Shown here: positions 1 through 7,764 of the stretch, piece after piece
Layout of the letters: each line of letters starts with the position of its first letter
Position numbering within the stretch: the stretch's first letter is position 1
Made by a program: the position numbers and the translations under genes
DNA from: a virus
Direction: 5' to 3' (one strand)
IMG/VR virus record: IMGVR_UViG_3300026484_000382
Location: 1 to 64,000 of that record
Length of the DNA: 64,000 bases
Notes under the pieces: model-generated
The model's input: only the letters and a program-made list of their open reading frames with translations
What the model was told of the DNA's origin: nothing
Databases searched by the model: none

Positions 1-213
1 CCTGATAAAGCATTTGATGATACTACAGAGTTCTTTAAGATAGTTAAAAAAATAACATCTGACACTCATATTCCTATGAAAATAAAATTTAAATTCAAAG
101 TGCCTAAATGGGTAACAAGACAAACAGCAGGAATGATGCAACTTAAATTAACTTCTGTCGAAGATATTATATGGTATCATTATAAAAAATTTAAGACAGG
201 AGAATGGCTCTAA
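1..213 (+). CDS. C-terminal end of an unidentified protein (5' truncated by window)
   Basis: The first reading frame is open from base 1 to a TAA at 211-213 and gives the last 70 residues of a protein. The tail is rich in Lys, Phe and Trp. A hairpin with a T-run follows at once, which supports a genuine gene end. A stretch around residues 25-40 (IPMKIKFKFKVPKWVTRQ) is loosely reminiscent of ThyX core strands, but the ThyX RHR signature is absent, so I do not assign a function. Confidence 0.6.
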   Translation, partial: PDKAFDDTTEFFKIVKKITSDTHIPMKIKFKFKVPKWVTRQTAGMMQLKLTSVEDIIWYHYKKFKTGEWL

Positions 214-238
214 CCTTAAATGAAACTTAAGGCTTTTT
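214..238 (+). terminator. Hairpin with T-tract after the first gene
   Basis: A 6-bp stem (214-219 with 227-232, CCTTAA/TTAAGG) closes a 7-nt loop and is followed by CTTTTT. It starts right after the stop codon at 213. The stem is short and AT-rich, so it is a weak intrinsic terminator. It also contains the first copy of a repeated motif found again at 323-338. Confidence 0.45.
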
Positions 239-338
239 ACTGTTTTTACAGAAATCCTTAAGCAAACTTTAAGAAAAGTGTTGTTTTTCGTATATAGAGA
301 TAAGGGTAAACCCCCCACTTTTCTTAAATGAAACTTAA
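215..338 (+). repeat. Three related CTTAA...TTAA motifs (two identical 16-mers)
   Basis: CTTAAATGAAACTTAA occurs exactly at 215-230 and again at 323-338. A variant, CTTAAGCAAACTTTAAG, lies between them at 257-273. They sit in the gap between two genes and end next to the start of the downstream gene. They could be operator copies, iterons, or chance repeats in AT-rich DNA. There is no direct evidence for any of these. Confidence 0.4.
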
Positions 339-363
339 ATTGTTAAAAAATTGGAGTATATTT

Positions 364-1515
364 ATGAATTTATTAAAAGAAGCAAAAACAAGATTGTGGA
401 AAGAAGTGGATAGGCTGCTAAATTCAGGAACAGAAGAAGATAGAGCAAAAGCAATGTCTATTCTAAGTCAAGTATCAGTTCATACTAATAGAAGAAATTC
501 TTTTTATGGAATGCCAACTAAAAATAGAAAGAAACTGTCTTTAAGAGAAATTAACAGTATTGTTAGTGAGAATGGTTCTAGTGAAAACTATAAGAAAGCA
601 TACAGAAAGAATTTAAAGTCAAAAGAAGATGAGTATTTTAAAGGTGGGAAAAACAGTGTTTTTGCTACTGATGAAAGAACCTTTTTGAAATATAAAAACA
701 GACTTCCTTTGAAGACATACGACTCTATAAAAGATGAAGTATTGTTTTCCCCAAAAGATGCAGAAGATAAAATAATGTTTTTCTCAAAAGACACTTTTAA
801 TAACCATAAGTTCAATGCTTTTAATTATTTAAAAAGCAAAAATTTATATTTTAAAAATAAAGAAGATGAAGTTAAAGCATTAGATAAATTATTCTTAGAT
901 CCAGAAGAGATGCAAAAAGAACTTCAATTGGAAAAGACTTTTGAAAAAGGACGCATTCCTTCATCTCCAGACAAAATAAATTTAATACACAAATATAAAA
1001 ATAAAAACCCAAACAATCCTGTATTCCCTGCTTCTACAGTAGGGGTTAGTAATTTAAAATATCAGTACAAAAGAAATAAATATTTTGTTCCTAAAAATGG
1101 TAAGGTGGTTTATGGTAGAAATGGATATGCTACAGCAATAGAGCCAGGATTGTATGCTACAGACCAGATGCCATTACTGTATCAAAGATATGCAGAAAAA
1201 GGCAAATTAACAGATGATGATATAAACAATATATTATCATCAGAACATATGATGACTCATTATAGAGGTTTTAAAATGGATGATGGTGATATCCCAGCAA
1301 TTATGAGGCTTAAAGGAACAAATTATTCTAAAAAATATAAGGATACTATTAAACCTGATGTAATAGACTCTGAAGATGAAGTAATTGTCCCTTTAAAGGA
1401 TTATAAAAATTATAATGTAGAACCTTTTCACAAAGGTAGAATTTTAGAAGATAAAATTCATTCAAAGATAATATCTGAATTTAACACAAATACAAAAAGG
1501 AATAGAAATGGCTAA
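364..1515 (+). CDS. Putative virion-internal protein with N-terminal LLKEA motif
   Basis: Unidentified 383-residue, Lys/Asn/Tyr-rich soluble protein. I prefer the ATG at 364 over an in-frame ATG at 328, because TTGGAG lies about 8 bases upstream of 364. This start also puts MNLLKEAK at the N-terminus, matching the short motif shared by many virion-like proteins in this window. No transmembrane segment or enzyme motif is evident. The stop overlaps the start of the next gene (ATG at 1508), so the two are probably co-translated. Cargo or inner-capsid protein is an inference from the motif and the neighbour. Confidence 0.7.
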   Translation: MNLLKEAKTRLWKEVDRLLNSGTEEDRAKAMSILSQVSVHTNRRNSFYGMPTKNRKKLSLREINSIVSENGSSENYKKAYRKNLKSKEDEYFKGGKNSVFATDERTFLKYKNRLPLKTYDSIKDEVLFSPKDAEDKIMFFSKDTFNNHKFNAFNYLKSKNLYFKNKEDEVKALDKLFLDPEEMQKELQLEKTFEKGRIPSSPDKINLIHKYKNKNPNNPVFPASTVGVSNLKYQYKRNKYFVPKNGKVVYGRNGYATAIEPGLYATDQMPLLYQRYAEKGKLTDDDINNILSSEHMMTHYRGFKMDDGDIPAIMRLKGTNYSKKYKDTIKPDVIDSEDEVIVPLKDYKNYNVEPFHKGRILEDKIHSKIISEFNTNTKRNRNG

Positions 1516-2602
1516 AAACAAAAAAAACAATAATTATACAGGCTTGGGAATAGGTGTTGCTGGTGGTGGTTTATACGGACTTGGTTCATATTTTAAAAAA
1601 GATGTTGGTAGACAACTAAAAGAGAGTACAAAAACACTGCAAGATATAGAAAAAGGAATAGCACAGGAAGAAAAAGATATTAATATGGGTAAAAAGTATA
1701 TAAAAGAAATAAAAGACAAATACGGAAATAGTGAGACTTTTGATACATTAAGTTTTCAATACAAAAATAAATTAAATAATAATATTATAACACTACCTGG
1801 GTTAATTAGGGAAAATAGAGACAATATTAAAAAGTTAAAGAAAGAAATAACCCTAAAAGAAAAGAATAGTATCAGTATATTAAGAAGAGAATTAGAAACT
1901 CAAGAAAGAGAAAGAAAAATGTTAATGGATGAAATAGAAAAAATAGATAAAACCATAAAGAATATGGATAAATTAAAAAATAATGTAAAACAAACTATGA
2001 AAAGCGTAAGTGAAGAAAAAAAGAGAATGGAAAATAGAATGATGACAGAAGCTGAATTTAATAGCTTTAAAAAGAATATAGACAAAAAAATTAAAGATAA
2101 TGAAAATCTCCATAAAATAATAAAAAAAGATAGGGAGTTAATTAAGCAAAGAGATGAAACAATTAGAAAGATTAAAAAGATAGACAAAAGAATAGAATCA
2201 TTAGAAAGACAAATTAGTAAAATAGGGCACAATAGTGTAAAAGAAACAGAAATAATTAATCTTAGAAGTAAGTATTCTAAATTAGAGAAAGAAAATCTAG
2301 ATTTAGTTGATAAATTAACAGATTCTAAAAGAGCACTAAGAGAGTTAGAAGAGTATTTAAAAAAAATTGAAAGCGAAGTTAATAATACTAGTGTGTTGGA
2401 TGAAGAATTACTTGCTTCGGCTCAAAAGGGATTGGAATATGAAAAAAACAATACTTTACCAACTTGGCAAAAAATAGTTAAAAACAATAACATTAAAATG
2501 AAAGCTGCTGATTATATAGGTAAAGCAGGTATAGGTGTAGGTATAGCAGGCGCTTCTAAGTTTATTTATGACAAGTATCAAAACAGAAAAAAATCCTTAT
2601 AA
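1508..2602 (+). CDS. Long coiled-coil protein with glycine-rich membrane segments at both ends
   Basis: 364 residues. Residues ~12-30 form a glycine-rich hydrophobic segment (GLGIGVAGGGLYGLGSYF). The middle (~35-310) is almost entirely charged Lys/Glu heptad-like sequence, a long coiled coil. Residues ~340-355 form a second Gly/Ala segment (IGKAGIGVGIAGASKF) followed by a basic tail. The gene overlaps its upstream neighbour by 8 bp. The helical rod between two membrane-seeking ends would suit a virion-internal or membrane-tethering protein, but the family is not recognised. Confidence 0.7.
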   Translation: MAKNKKNNNYTGLGIGVAGGGLYGLGSYFKKDVGRQLKESTKTLQDIEKGIAQEEKDINMGKKYIKEIKDKYGNSETFDTLSFQYKNKLNNNIITLPGLIRENRDNIKKLKKEITLKEKNSISILRRELETQERERKMLMDEIEKIDKTIKNMDKLKNNVKQTMKSVSEEKKRMENRMMTEAEFNSFKKNIDKKIKDNENLHKIIKKDRELIKQRDETIRKIKKIDKRIESLERQISKIGHNSVKETEIINLRSKYSKLEKENLDLVDKLTDSKRALRELEEYLKKIESEVNNTSVLDEELLASAQKGLEYEKNNTLPTWQKIVKNNNIKMKAADYIGKAGIGVGIAGASKFIYDKYQNRKKSL

Positions 2603-2648
2603 ATAATGGGTTTTTTCTTGAAATTGTGTTATTTTTGTGATATTATTT

Positions 2649-2671
2649 TACAATAAATAAAACAAGGAGAA
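2649..2671 (+). promoter_or_regulatory. -10-like box plus A-rich leader and RBS
   Basis: TACAAT at 2649-2654 is followed within about 15 bases by the AAGGAG ribosome-binding site of the gene at 2676. The same arrangement recurs before other operons in the window. No convincing -35 box is seen. Confidence 0.45.
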
Positions 2672-2675
2672 AAAA

Positions 2676-3689
2676 ATGTTTAAAAGAATGCTTAGTTTTG
2701 ACCCAAGGACAAGGATCCATATGAAACAAGAACTTACAAGAGAGGCAGCGATACTTGATTTTTTAAATCATATAGATGAAATAATTGAGAGTATAAGACA
2801 AGAAGAAAAAGAGTTTACAAAAAAAACACTTGAGACAGAGCAAGAAGAAAAAAAAGAATTTTGGAATGTTAGTGAAGCTATGACGATGTTTGAAGTGATA
2901 GAGAGAAGTAATGATAGAAAAATATCTTCTGTGTTGTTTCCTAAAGAAAATGGTCTTTTTGTAAAAGTTTCAAGAGCTGATAATGGAGTTGTTATTGTTA
3001 AAGATAACTACAGACCTAACAAAAAAGAGATGAATGCAGCAAGAAAAGTAAACCAAGAAGAAAACAAACCGAAAATAGAGAAAAACGAACCAAAAGAAGA
3101 GAATGCACCTAAAGAATTAAGAAACTTACTTGATAAAATGATTGCACATAAGCTACCAGAACCAGATGAGCCTGTTTTTAAAGGACCGCTTAAAGGTAAG
3201 TTTAGAAGACATGATATGCATAGTAGATTATCTAAAATTAGAAAATGTAAAAGTGGAGAGTGCAAACACAATGGTGAAGTAAAATATAAACAACCAGAAC
3301 CTGCAAAAACAAATTCTTATACTTGTGAATTTTGTGGAGCAGAGAAAGAACTTTTAGATGGTATTTGTGTTTTACCAAACAATGGAGCATTAAAAACAAA
3401 AACAGTATTATGTGACAAATGTTTTAATAAGTTATTTGGAGAACTTAAGCCTGCTATTGAGAGAAGATTAAAAATGGGTGTATCAGATAAAGCGCCAGAA
3501 CACTATAAAGCACTTATTCAACCAGTAGAAGCAATTAAAATGTGGGGATTAGATTTCACAATAGGTAATATTGTTAAATATGCTGCAAGAGTCGGTAAGA
3601 AAAAAGGTGTAGATCCAATAGATGATTTAAACAAAATTATTCATTATGCAGAAATTGCTAAAAAAGAAATCTTAAACAAAAGGGATTAA
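2676..3689 (+). CDS. Zinc-finger protein with C-terminal DUF3310 domain
   Basis: 337 residues. Residues 1-110 are helical and charged, 120-170 are a Lys/Glu/Pro linker, and a four-cysteine zinc site lies at 217-249 (CEFC ... CDKC). The C-terminus (~275-332) matches DUF3310 of phage proteins: HYK at the start, then WGLDFTIGNIVKYAARVGKK and an amphipathic helix. DUF3310 proteins (often labelled SaV-like or nucleotide kinase-like) are common in phage replication regions, with no settled biochemical role. The AAGGAG before the ATG is strong. The gene runs 2 bp ahead of the Rep-like gene, suggesting a shared operon and a DNA-metabolism role. Confidence 0.75.
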   Translation: MFKRMLSFDPRTRIHMKQELTREAAILDFLNHIDEIIESIRQEEKEFTKKTLETEQEEKKEFWNVSEAMTMFEVIERSNDRKISSVLFPKENGLFVKVSRADNGVVIVKDNYRPNKKEMNAARKVNQEENKPKIEKNEPKEENAPKELRNLLDKMIAHKLPEPDEPVFKGPLKGKFRRHDMHSRLSKIRKCKSGECKHNGEVKYKQPEPAKTNSYTCEFCGAEKELLDGICVLPNNGALKTKTVLCDKCFNKLFGELKPAIERRLKMGVSDKAPEHYKALIQPVEAIKMWGLDFTIGNIVKYAARVGKKKGVDPIDDLNKIIHYAEIAKKEILNKRD

Positions 3690-3691
3690 AA

Positions 3692-4588
3692 ATGAATGCT
3701 CCAGGTACAATTACAACAAAAGGTGATGAAGTATATGCGGTTCTTCCGCGTATAGTTGCTAAAGGTGCTCCACAAAAAAGAATAACAGAAACAATCTATA
3801 AATTGGTTATGTATGTGTTTAGTTTAGTTGATATTAGAACTGATGATTTATCTGGTAAAAGAATAAAAATAAATGTTCAAGATCTAAATAAACATATGGG
3901 GAGAAAGACGCTTTTTAGTGCTGATGTTTTGCAGAGAGCTAAAAAAAAAGATGTAATTTTTAGTGATAAAAAAACAAATGTAAAAATATTTTCTGAAATT
4001 GGAGATTTTGAAGGTAATTATTTTGTTGTTTTACATGACTCACTAATAGATTATATTCAAGAAAACAAAGATAAAGAGAATATGTTCTTTAAAGTAGATA
4101 TAAAACCTGTATTACAAATGAATACAAAGAAAAATTATTACACATTAATGATGTATGTTTATCTATCTATATACCTTGAAGAGAAAGATGAAAAACTAAT
4201 TAAAAACTGTTTGTGTGAAGCAGGTGTAATTAAAGCTGCTTTGGGTGTAGAAAATTATAATATTTACTTATTAAAGAAAAATGTATTGTCTAGAATTACA
4301 GAAATATTCAATAAAGAACCTTACTCTAAAATATTTGTTACTTATGAAATAAATGGGCATAAAGTAGAATTGTTTGTTGCTAAAAAGAAATACTTCTCTG
4401 ATTATGATGATTTTTTTAATGAAACATTTAATAGAGCATACGGAGAAGGATTTAAAGAAAAAATTGCTTATATGTCAGAACAAGATAAGACTAATGAAGA
4501 TAAAAAATACAATGGTTTTGTGTTTGGGTTATTCACAGGTATATTTGTTGGTGGGATTGTTGGAGGTATTATTTCTGCTCTTTTATAA
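3692..4588 (+). CDS. RepB/Rep_3-like initiator candidate with C-terminal membrane anchor
   Basis: 298 residues. Residues ~25-235 show a layout like Rep_3/RepB plasmid initiators: two winged-helix-sized halves, a segment resembling the LxxY/MYVYLSIYL helix, then a late basic strand pair (KIFVTYEINGHKVELFVAKK). Unusually, residues ~272-298 form a hydrophobic glycine-rich segment (FGLFTGIFVGGIVGGI) ending the protein, so it may be membrane-bound. It follows the DUF3310 gene by 2 bp. The Rep assignment rests on pattern only and no iteron array is adjacent. It could instead be a membrane-associated regulator. Confidence 0.45.
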   Translation: MNAPGTITTKGDEVYAVLPRIVAKGAPQKRITETIYKLVMYVFSLVDIRTDDLSGKRIKINVQDLNKHMGRKTLFSADVLQRAKKKDVIFSDKKTNVKIFSEIGDFEGNYFVVLHDSLIDYIQENKDKENMFFKVDIKPVLQMNTKKNYYTLMMYVYLSIYLEEKDEKLIKNCLCEAGVIKAALGVENYNIYLLKKNVLSRITEIFNKEPYSKIFVTYEINGHKVELFVAKKKYFSDYDDFFNETFNRAYGEGFKEKIAYMSEQDKTNEDKKYNGFVFGLFTGIFVGGIVGGIISALL

Positions 4589-4655
4589 ACCAACAACTTC
4601 TTCTCCTTCTTTTTTCCTTACAAATAACATCATTTTGAATATTTGTTTTTTTTAA

Positions 4656-4682
4656 TATAATTGTGTTAAAAAAAAGGAATAA
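4656..4682 (+). promoter_or_regulatory. -10-like TATAAT with A-rich leader before pseudopilin gene
   Basis: TATAAT at 4656-4661, then GTGTTAAAAAAAAGGA and the ATG at 4687. This is the same promoter/leader layout seen at other operon starts. It suggests the pseudopilin gene is transcribed on its own from a phage-specific signal. Confidence 0.5.
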
Positions 4683-4686
4683 AAAC

Positions 4687-5115
4687 ATGGAAAAACGATC
4701 ATTTACCTTAATAGAATTAATCTTTGTTATTGTGATTATTGGTTTATTGGCAGCAGTAGCAGTTCCTAAGTTCTTAACAACTAAAAAGAATGCAGAAACG
4801 GCTAATTTACCAAGTGTGGGACATCAAGTTGTAACTAAAGCAACAGAACAATACACTATAGTACAAGAAGAGAATTTGTCTAAAATTATAGATGAAGATA
4901 AAGACTTAAAAAGATATTATAATGAAATTAAAGATAATCCATTGTTTGATACTGATAAAAATTACGAAGAATTTAATATATCATGGCATTCAACAGGAGA
5001 AGTGTGTTTGAAAGTGTATAGAGATACTACTGTATATAAAATTAATAAAAATGATGAAGGTATTACATACGACTTCATTGTTAAAGAATTAAATACATCT
5101 TGTAATGCAGATTAA
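4687..5115 (+). CDS. Type IV pilin / type II secretion pseudopilin-like protein
   Basis: 142 residues. The N-terminus is MEKRS followed by FTLIELIFVIVIIGLLAAVA, the class III signal of type IV pilins and pseudopilins: short basic leader, phenylalanine at mature +1, glutamate at +5, then one hydrophobic helix. The residue before the cleavage site is Ser rather than the usual Gly. Two cysteines near the C-terminus (~115 and ~139) could form the disulfide common in these proteins. The ATG at 4687 has AAGGA 8 bases upstream and is preferred over an in-frame ATG at 4663. Cleavage would need a host prepilin peptidase. The gene has its own promoter and terminator, like a cargo gene. Captured host gene or pilus-interference protein are inferences. 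Confidence 0.85.
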   Translation: MEKRSFTLIELIFVIVIIGLLAAVAVPKFLTTKKNAETANLPSVGHQVVTKATEQYTIVQEENLSKIIDEDKDLKRYYNEIKDNPLFDTDKNYEEFNISWHSTGEVCLKVYRDTTVYKINKNDEGITYDFIVKELNTSCNAD

Positions 5116-5182
5116 TTAAATTTTAAGTTAAAATTAAGAATTAGTTAGATATAATTCTATTGCTATGTATAATTATAGTCTT

Positions 5183-5216
5183 ACAAGTGGTTCACCCCCT
5201 TTCCACTTGTTTTACC
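5183..5216 (+). terminator. Intrinsic terminator after pseudopilin gene
   Basis: A perfect 8-bp stem (5183-5190 ACAAGTGG with 5203-5210 CCACTTGT) encloses a 12-nt C-rich loop and is followed by a short T-run. The rest of the 5116-5351 gap is AT-rich, with a TATAAT at 5286-5291 that may serve the next gene. Confidence 0.6.
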
Positions 5217-5285
5217 TACACTCAAAAAATATCCCCCTTATGTAAAATAAAATAAAAAAACTCTCTATATATAATGTTTTTTTGG

Positions 5286-5348
5286 TATAATTATAACAGT
5301 TATATGCTACAAAAATAAATGTAATAGCGTATAAAAAACAAGGAGAGA
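5286..5348 (+). promoter_or_regulatory. Candidate promoter before the DUF1353 operon
   Basis: TATAAT at 5286-5291 after a T-rich tract, followed by about 45 bases and ACAAGGAGAG at the ribosome-binding site of the gene at 5352. The leader is longer than at other sites in this window. It begins an operon of mostly overlapping genes running to about 8142. Confidence 0.4.
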
Positions 5349-5351
5349 ATA

Positions 5352-5741
5352 ATGAGTAATTTTACTGAGCCATTAGTTGTAGAATATTTAGACAACAACA
5401 AGTGGAAAGTTTGTAGAGAATTCAGTTACTACACATCAATACCGTATGATAATGTGATTGTTAATGAAACAAAAAACCCATATTGGATAACGATAAAAAA
5501 AGGGTTTACTACAGATTTCGCATCTATTCCAAGAGTATTCTGGAATGTTATGAGTCCTTACGACAAACATGCAAAAGCAGCTGTAATTCACGATTTTTTA
5601 TACAAGACCAGAGAATTGCCTAGAGAAATATGCGATAAGATATTCTTGGAAGGTATGGAAGTATTAGGTGTTTCTTGGTGGAGAAGAAATTTGATGTATG
5701 GTGCAGTTAGAATGTTTGGGAGAAGATATTATGGAAACTAG
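5352..5741 (+). CDS. DUF1353 family phage protein
   Basis: 129 residues. Matches the DUF1353 pattern: a central GFTTDFASIPRVFW, then AVIHDFLY and a C-terminal WWRRNLMYGAVRMFG. The family is found in many tailed phages and prophages, often near lysis or tail genes. Its biochemical role is not settled, although the conserved Asp/His residues resemble a small hydrolase site. It has a strong AAGGAGAG ribosome-binding site and overlaps its downstream neighbour. Confidence 0.85.
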   Translation: MSNFTEPLVVEYLDNNKWKVCREFSYYTSIPYDNVIVNETKNPYWITIKKGFTTDFASIPRVFWNVMSPYDKHAKAAVIHDFLYKTRELPREICDKIFLEGMEVLGVSWWRRNLMYGAVRMFGRRYYGN

Positions 5742-6171
5742 AAGTAGAATAAATAGAATATTACCAACAAGTGAAATATTAAAACATAGTGAGTGTGTTA
5801 GTATGGATGCTTTTTTTGATGATTTGATTGAAGAGTTGTTTAGAGAGAATGTTGAAGTTTTGGATGATGTAAAACTAAGCACAGCGTTAATTAAAGATAT
5901 ATATGAAGAATCTGATATGAGGTTTGCAATAGAGATGATATCTGAATTGTTTCCACATGATGGTTTTTTAGTTAAAATAGAAATCCCAGTGCCTACGAAG
6001 ATAAAATACAATGCAGATATAGAAGAATATGAATGGGATGAATCGTTTTGTGTGCATAGTATTGTGTTTATGTATGTTGGCAGTTTAGATGATATAGAAG
6101 GCAAAATTAGCGAAGTAGAAGAAAAAAAGATTAAAGCTTTTATCGAAAAAAGAATAAAAGACTCAGAGTAA
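5731..6171 (+). CDS. Acidic protein of unknown function
   Basis: 146 residues, strongly acidic, no signal or membrane segment. The ATG at 5731 overlaps the end of the DUF1353 gene and has GGGAG about 9 bases upstream. An earlier in-frame ATG at 5698 would overlap more and lacks a ribosome-binding site. The stop overlaps the next start (TAATG). No family recognised. Confidence 0.65.
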   Translation: METRSRINRILPTSEILKHSECVSMDAFFDDLIEELFRENVEVLDDVKLSTALIKDIYEESDMRFAIEMISELFPHDGFLVKIEIPVPTKIKYNADIEEYEWDESFCVHSIVFMYVGSLDDIEGKISEVEEKKIKAFIEKRIKDSE

Positions 6172-6380
6172 TGATAACAGTAGAAATATTCGATTTAAAA
6201 ATAAAAAATGTGGACTATGAAATGGTGAGAAAAAGTTTTGCAGGGATTGTGTATGGTAACAGTTCTCTGCCAGGCGATGTTTGGAGTGATGACAAAACAG
6301 AATACAATGGAACCTGTTCCGATAAAGAACTTAACGACTTTTTAGAAGAAATAGGTTGTGGAAGAGTGTTTGAGGAGTAA
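6171..6380 (+). CDS. Small protein of unknown function
   Basis: 69 residues, translationally coupled to the upstream gene through TAATG. Mixed charged sequence with a C-terminal GCGRVFEE. No recognised domain. It may depend on the upstream gene for translation because no clear AGGA precedes it. Confidence 0.55.
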   Translation: MITVEIFDLKIKNVDYEMVRKSFAGIVYGNSSLPGDVWSDDKTEYNGTCSDKELNDFLEEIGCGRVFEE

Positions 6381-6383
6381 ATA

Positions 6384-6590
6384 ATGCCGTATAGTTATAA
6401 AATAAACACATGTAAAAGAGTATCCATAATGTGTGGTAAATACGGAAAAGCATGTGTTGAAAATAAAACACAGCAGAGGGCCTTTGAGGCCCTTGAAAGA
6501 ATATTATGCCAAATGGCAAGAGATAGTTGTAAAAAGTACAGAAGAAAAAGAAAAGAATACAGAAACAGAAGAATGTTTAAAAGGAAATAA
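6384..6590 (+). CDS. Small basic protein with internal GC-rich hairpin
   Basis: 68 residues, very basic at the C-terminus (KKYRRKRKEYRNRRMFKRK), with four cysteines in the first ~48 residues. A good GAGGAG lies before the ATG. Nucleic-acid binding is plausible from charge alone. The coding sequence holds a strong hairpin at 6477-6493 (AGGGCC/GGCCCT with a 5-nt loop), unusual in this AT-rich genome. Confidence 0.55.
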   Translation: MPYSYKINTCKRVSIMCGKYGKACVENKTQQRAFEALERILCQMARDSCKKYRRKRKEYRNRRMFKRK

Positions 6591-6591
6591 A

Positions 6592-7146
6592 ATGAAAAAA
6601 CACAAATCAAATAAAGGAAACAAAATGGAAAAAAAACATAAATCGAATGTTGAAGAAAAGTCAGGATTAATGTCTCAAGAGGAGATTGAAGCGTTATTAG
6701 AAGTTGTGGAAGAAGATGATTTACAACCTTTAAGTAATAATGGTGATAAATATAAACATAAACATGAAGATAAAATACATTGTCATATTCCAGATAAAAA
6801 ACCAATTTTTTTTGTGAATAATGTAAAACTAAAAAATACTACTGCCAATAGAATGGCGGAGATAGTTGATAGTTTTAATCCAAATACAATTAAAAAGGTA
6901 AAATTGATTTTAACTGGTTCTACTAATCATATGTGTGGAATAGGGTTGTTTTTATTAGTGGGAGATAGAGGTTATTGTGTTTCAAATATTTCAATTAGAT
7001 CATATATAGTTATAAAATCTACCTTATTTGAGAAAAATATTAAAGTAACAGAAACAATGTCTTGTTTAAAAATAGGTGATAATATGGAGATATATGAAAG
7101 CAAAATAACTTTCAAAAACAAATTAGTAGAAAAGAGTACAGAATGA
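6592..7146 (+). CDS. Protein with a FliM-like CheY-binding peptide
   Basis: 184 residues. The ATG at 6592 follows AAAGGAAATAAA and is preferred over an upstream in-frame ATG at 6433 that overlaps the neighbour. A second ATG with AAAGGAAACAAA at 6625 is possible. Residues 1-23 are basic and His/Lys-rich. Residues 26-37 read LMSQEEIEALLE, closely resembling the N-terminal LSQxEIDALL peptide of the flagellar switch proteins FliM/FliY that binds phosphorylated CheY. A His-rich linker and an alpha/beta domain without FliM similarity follow. Interference with host chemotaxis or the flagellar switch is inference. Confidence 0.6.
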   Translation: MKKHKSNKGNKMEKKHKSNVEEKSGLMSQEEIEALLEVVEEDDLQPLSNNGDKYKHKHEDKIHCHIPDKKPIFFVNNVKLKNTTANRMAEIVDSFNPNTIKKVKLILTGSTNHMCGIGLFLLVGDRGYCVSNISIRSYIVIKSTLFEKNIKVTETMSCLKIGDNMEIYESKITFKNKLVEKSTE

Positions 7147-7580
7147 GTAAGTTAGCATTTGATTATGATAATTTTAAGTTCGTAAAAACAGAAGATAAAA
7201 AAGATGAAGAAGTAAAAACACCTGTTTTAGCTTCTTTCCCTATGGCTTTAGGTAGAAGTATAGATGTAATATCTGAAGACGGAGAACTCTATATGAAAGG
7301 CATACAGAAAATTAAAATGTCCAATATGAGAATTACTTCTATCAGATGGAATTGTTTGTTTGGTGATAAAATTAAGCAACAAATGAGTGAATATGATAAA
7401 TTATCTGATGGGCAATTATATGATGTTGTAACAATACCTGACATAAACAATGAAATAGGTTTTACATATGTGTTTGGAAATAGTGAAAGTGCAAAAATAT
7501 TCATTAACTCTATGATGGATTTCGCTTCGTCTTTAGTGATAATGGGAAAAGTAAAAGAACAGGAAAGTGTTCATGAGTGA
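7143..7580 (+). CDS. Protein of unknown function in accessory operon
   Basis: 145 residues, overlapping the preceding stop by 4 bp (ATGA). Mixed alpha/beta character with repeated isoleucine/methionine strands in the middle. No membrane segment and no recognised motif. Confidence 0.6.
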   Translation: MSKLAFDYDNFKFVKTEDKKDEEVKTPVLASFPMALGRSIDVISEDGELYMKGIQKIKMSNMRITSIRWNCLFGDKIKQQMSEYDKLSDGQLYDVVTIPDINNEIGFTYVFGNSESAKIFINSMMDFASSLVIMGKVKEQESVHE

Positions 7581-7764
7581 ATTTGAAAAACTATTTGGGA
7601 AACAGGGTAAAGATTGGGAAACAAAATCAGACTTAATAGCAAAAATCAGAGATGACTTTTTTGAACAGTTAGAACAATTTGTTCCCGGTAGTAGTTTGGT
7701 TAGTTCCGAAGAATGTACTTTATATGCTGTATATAAAACATTGAAAGAATGTAAAAATGGATGA
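7573..7764 (+). CDS. Small protein of unknown function
   Basis: 63 residues from the ATG at 7573, which overlaps the previous gene and has AGGAAAG about 7 bases upstream. An in-frame GTG at 7567 is less likely. Largely helical and acidic. No family recognised. Confidence 0.55.
   Translation: MSEFEKLFGKQGKDWETKSDLIAKIRDDFFEQLEQFVPGSSLVSSEECTLYAVYKTLKECKNG

Noticed and set aside
1-213. ThyX thymidylate synthase C-terminus
   Set aside because: Some resemblance of a beta strand pair, but the RHRxxSxNxxS signature is missing and the match is too short.
588-815. Minus-strand open frame antisense to the first complete gene
   Set aside because: It is a composition shadow: it lacks a ribosome-binding site and the plus-strand gene accounts for the region. 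The same applies to most other antisense frames, such as 1900-2232, 9540-10455 minus frames, 28714-29157 and 51520-51954.
4374-4655. Plus-strand frame overlapping the 3' end of the Rep-like gene
   Set aside because: Out-of-frame overlap with no ribosome-binding site. The reading frame of the Rep-like gene fits better.
6395-6805. Long minus-strand frame over the small accessory genes
   Set aside because: Hydrophobic Tyr/Phe/Leu-rich translation typical of antisense reading of Lys/Glu-rich coding sequence. No leader signal.
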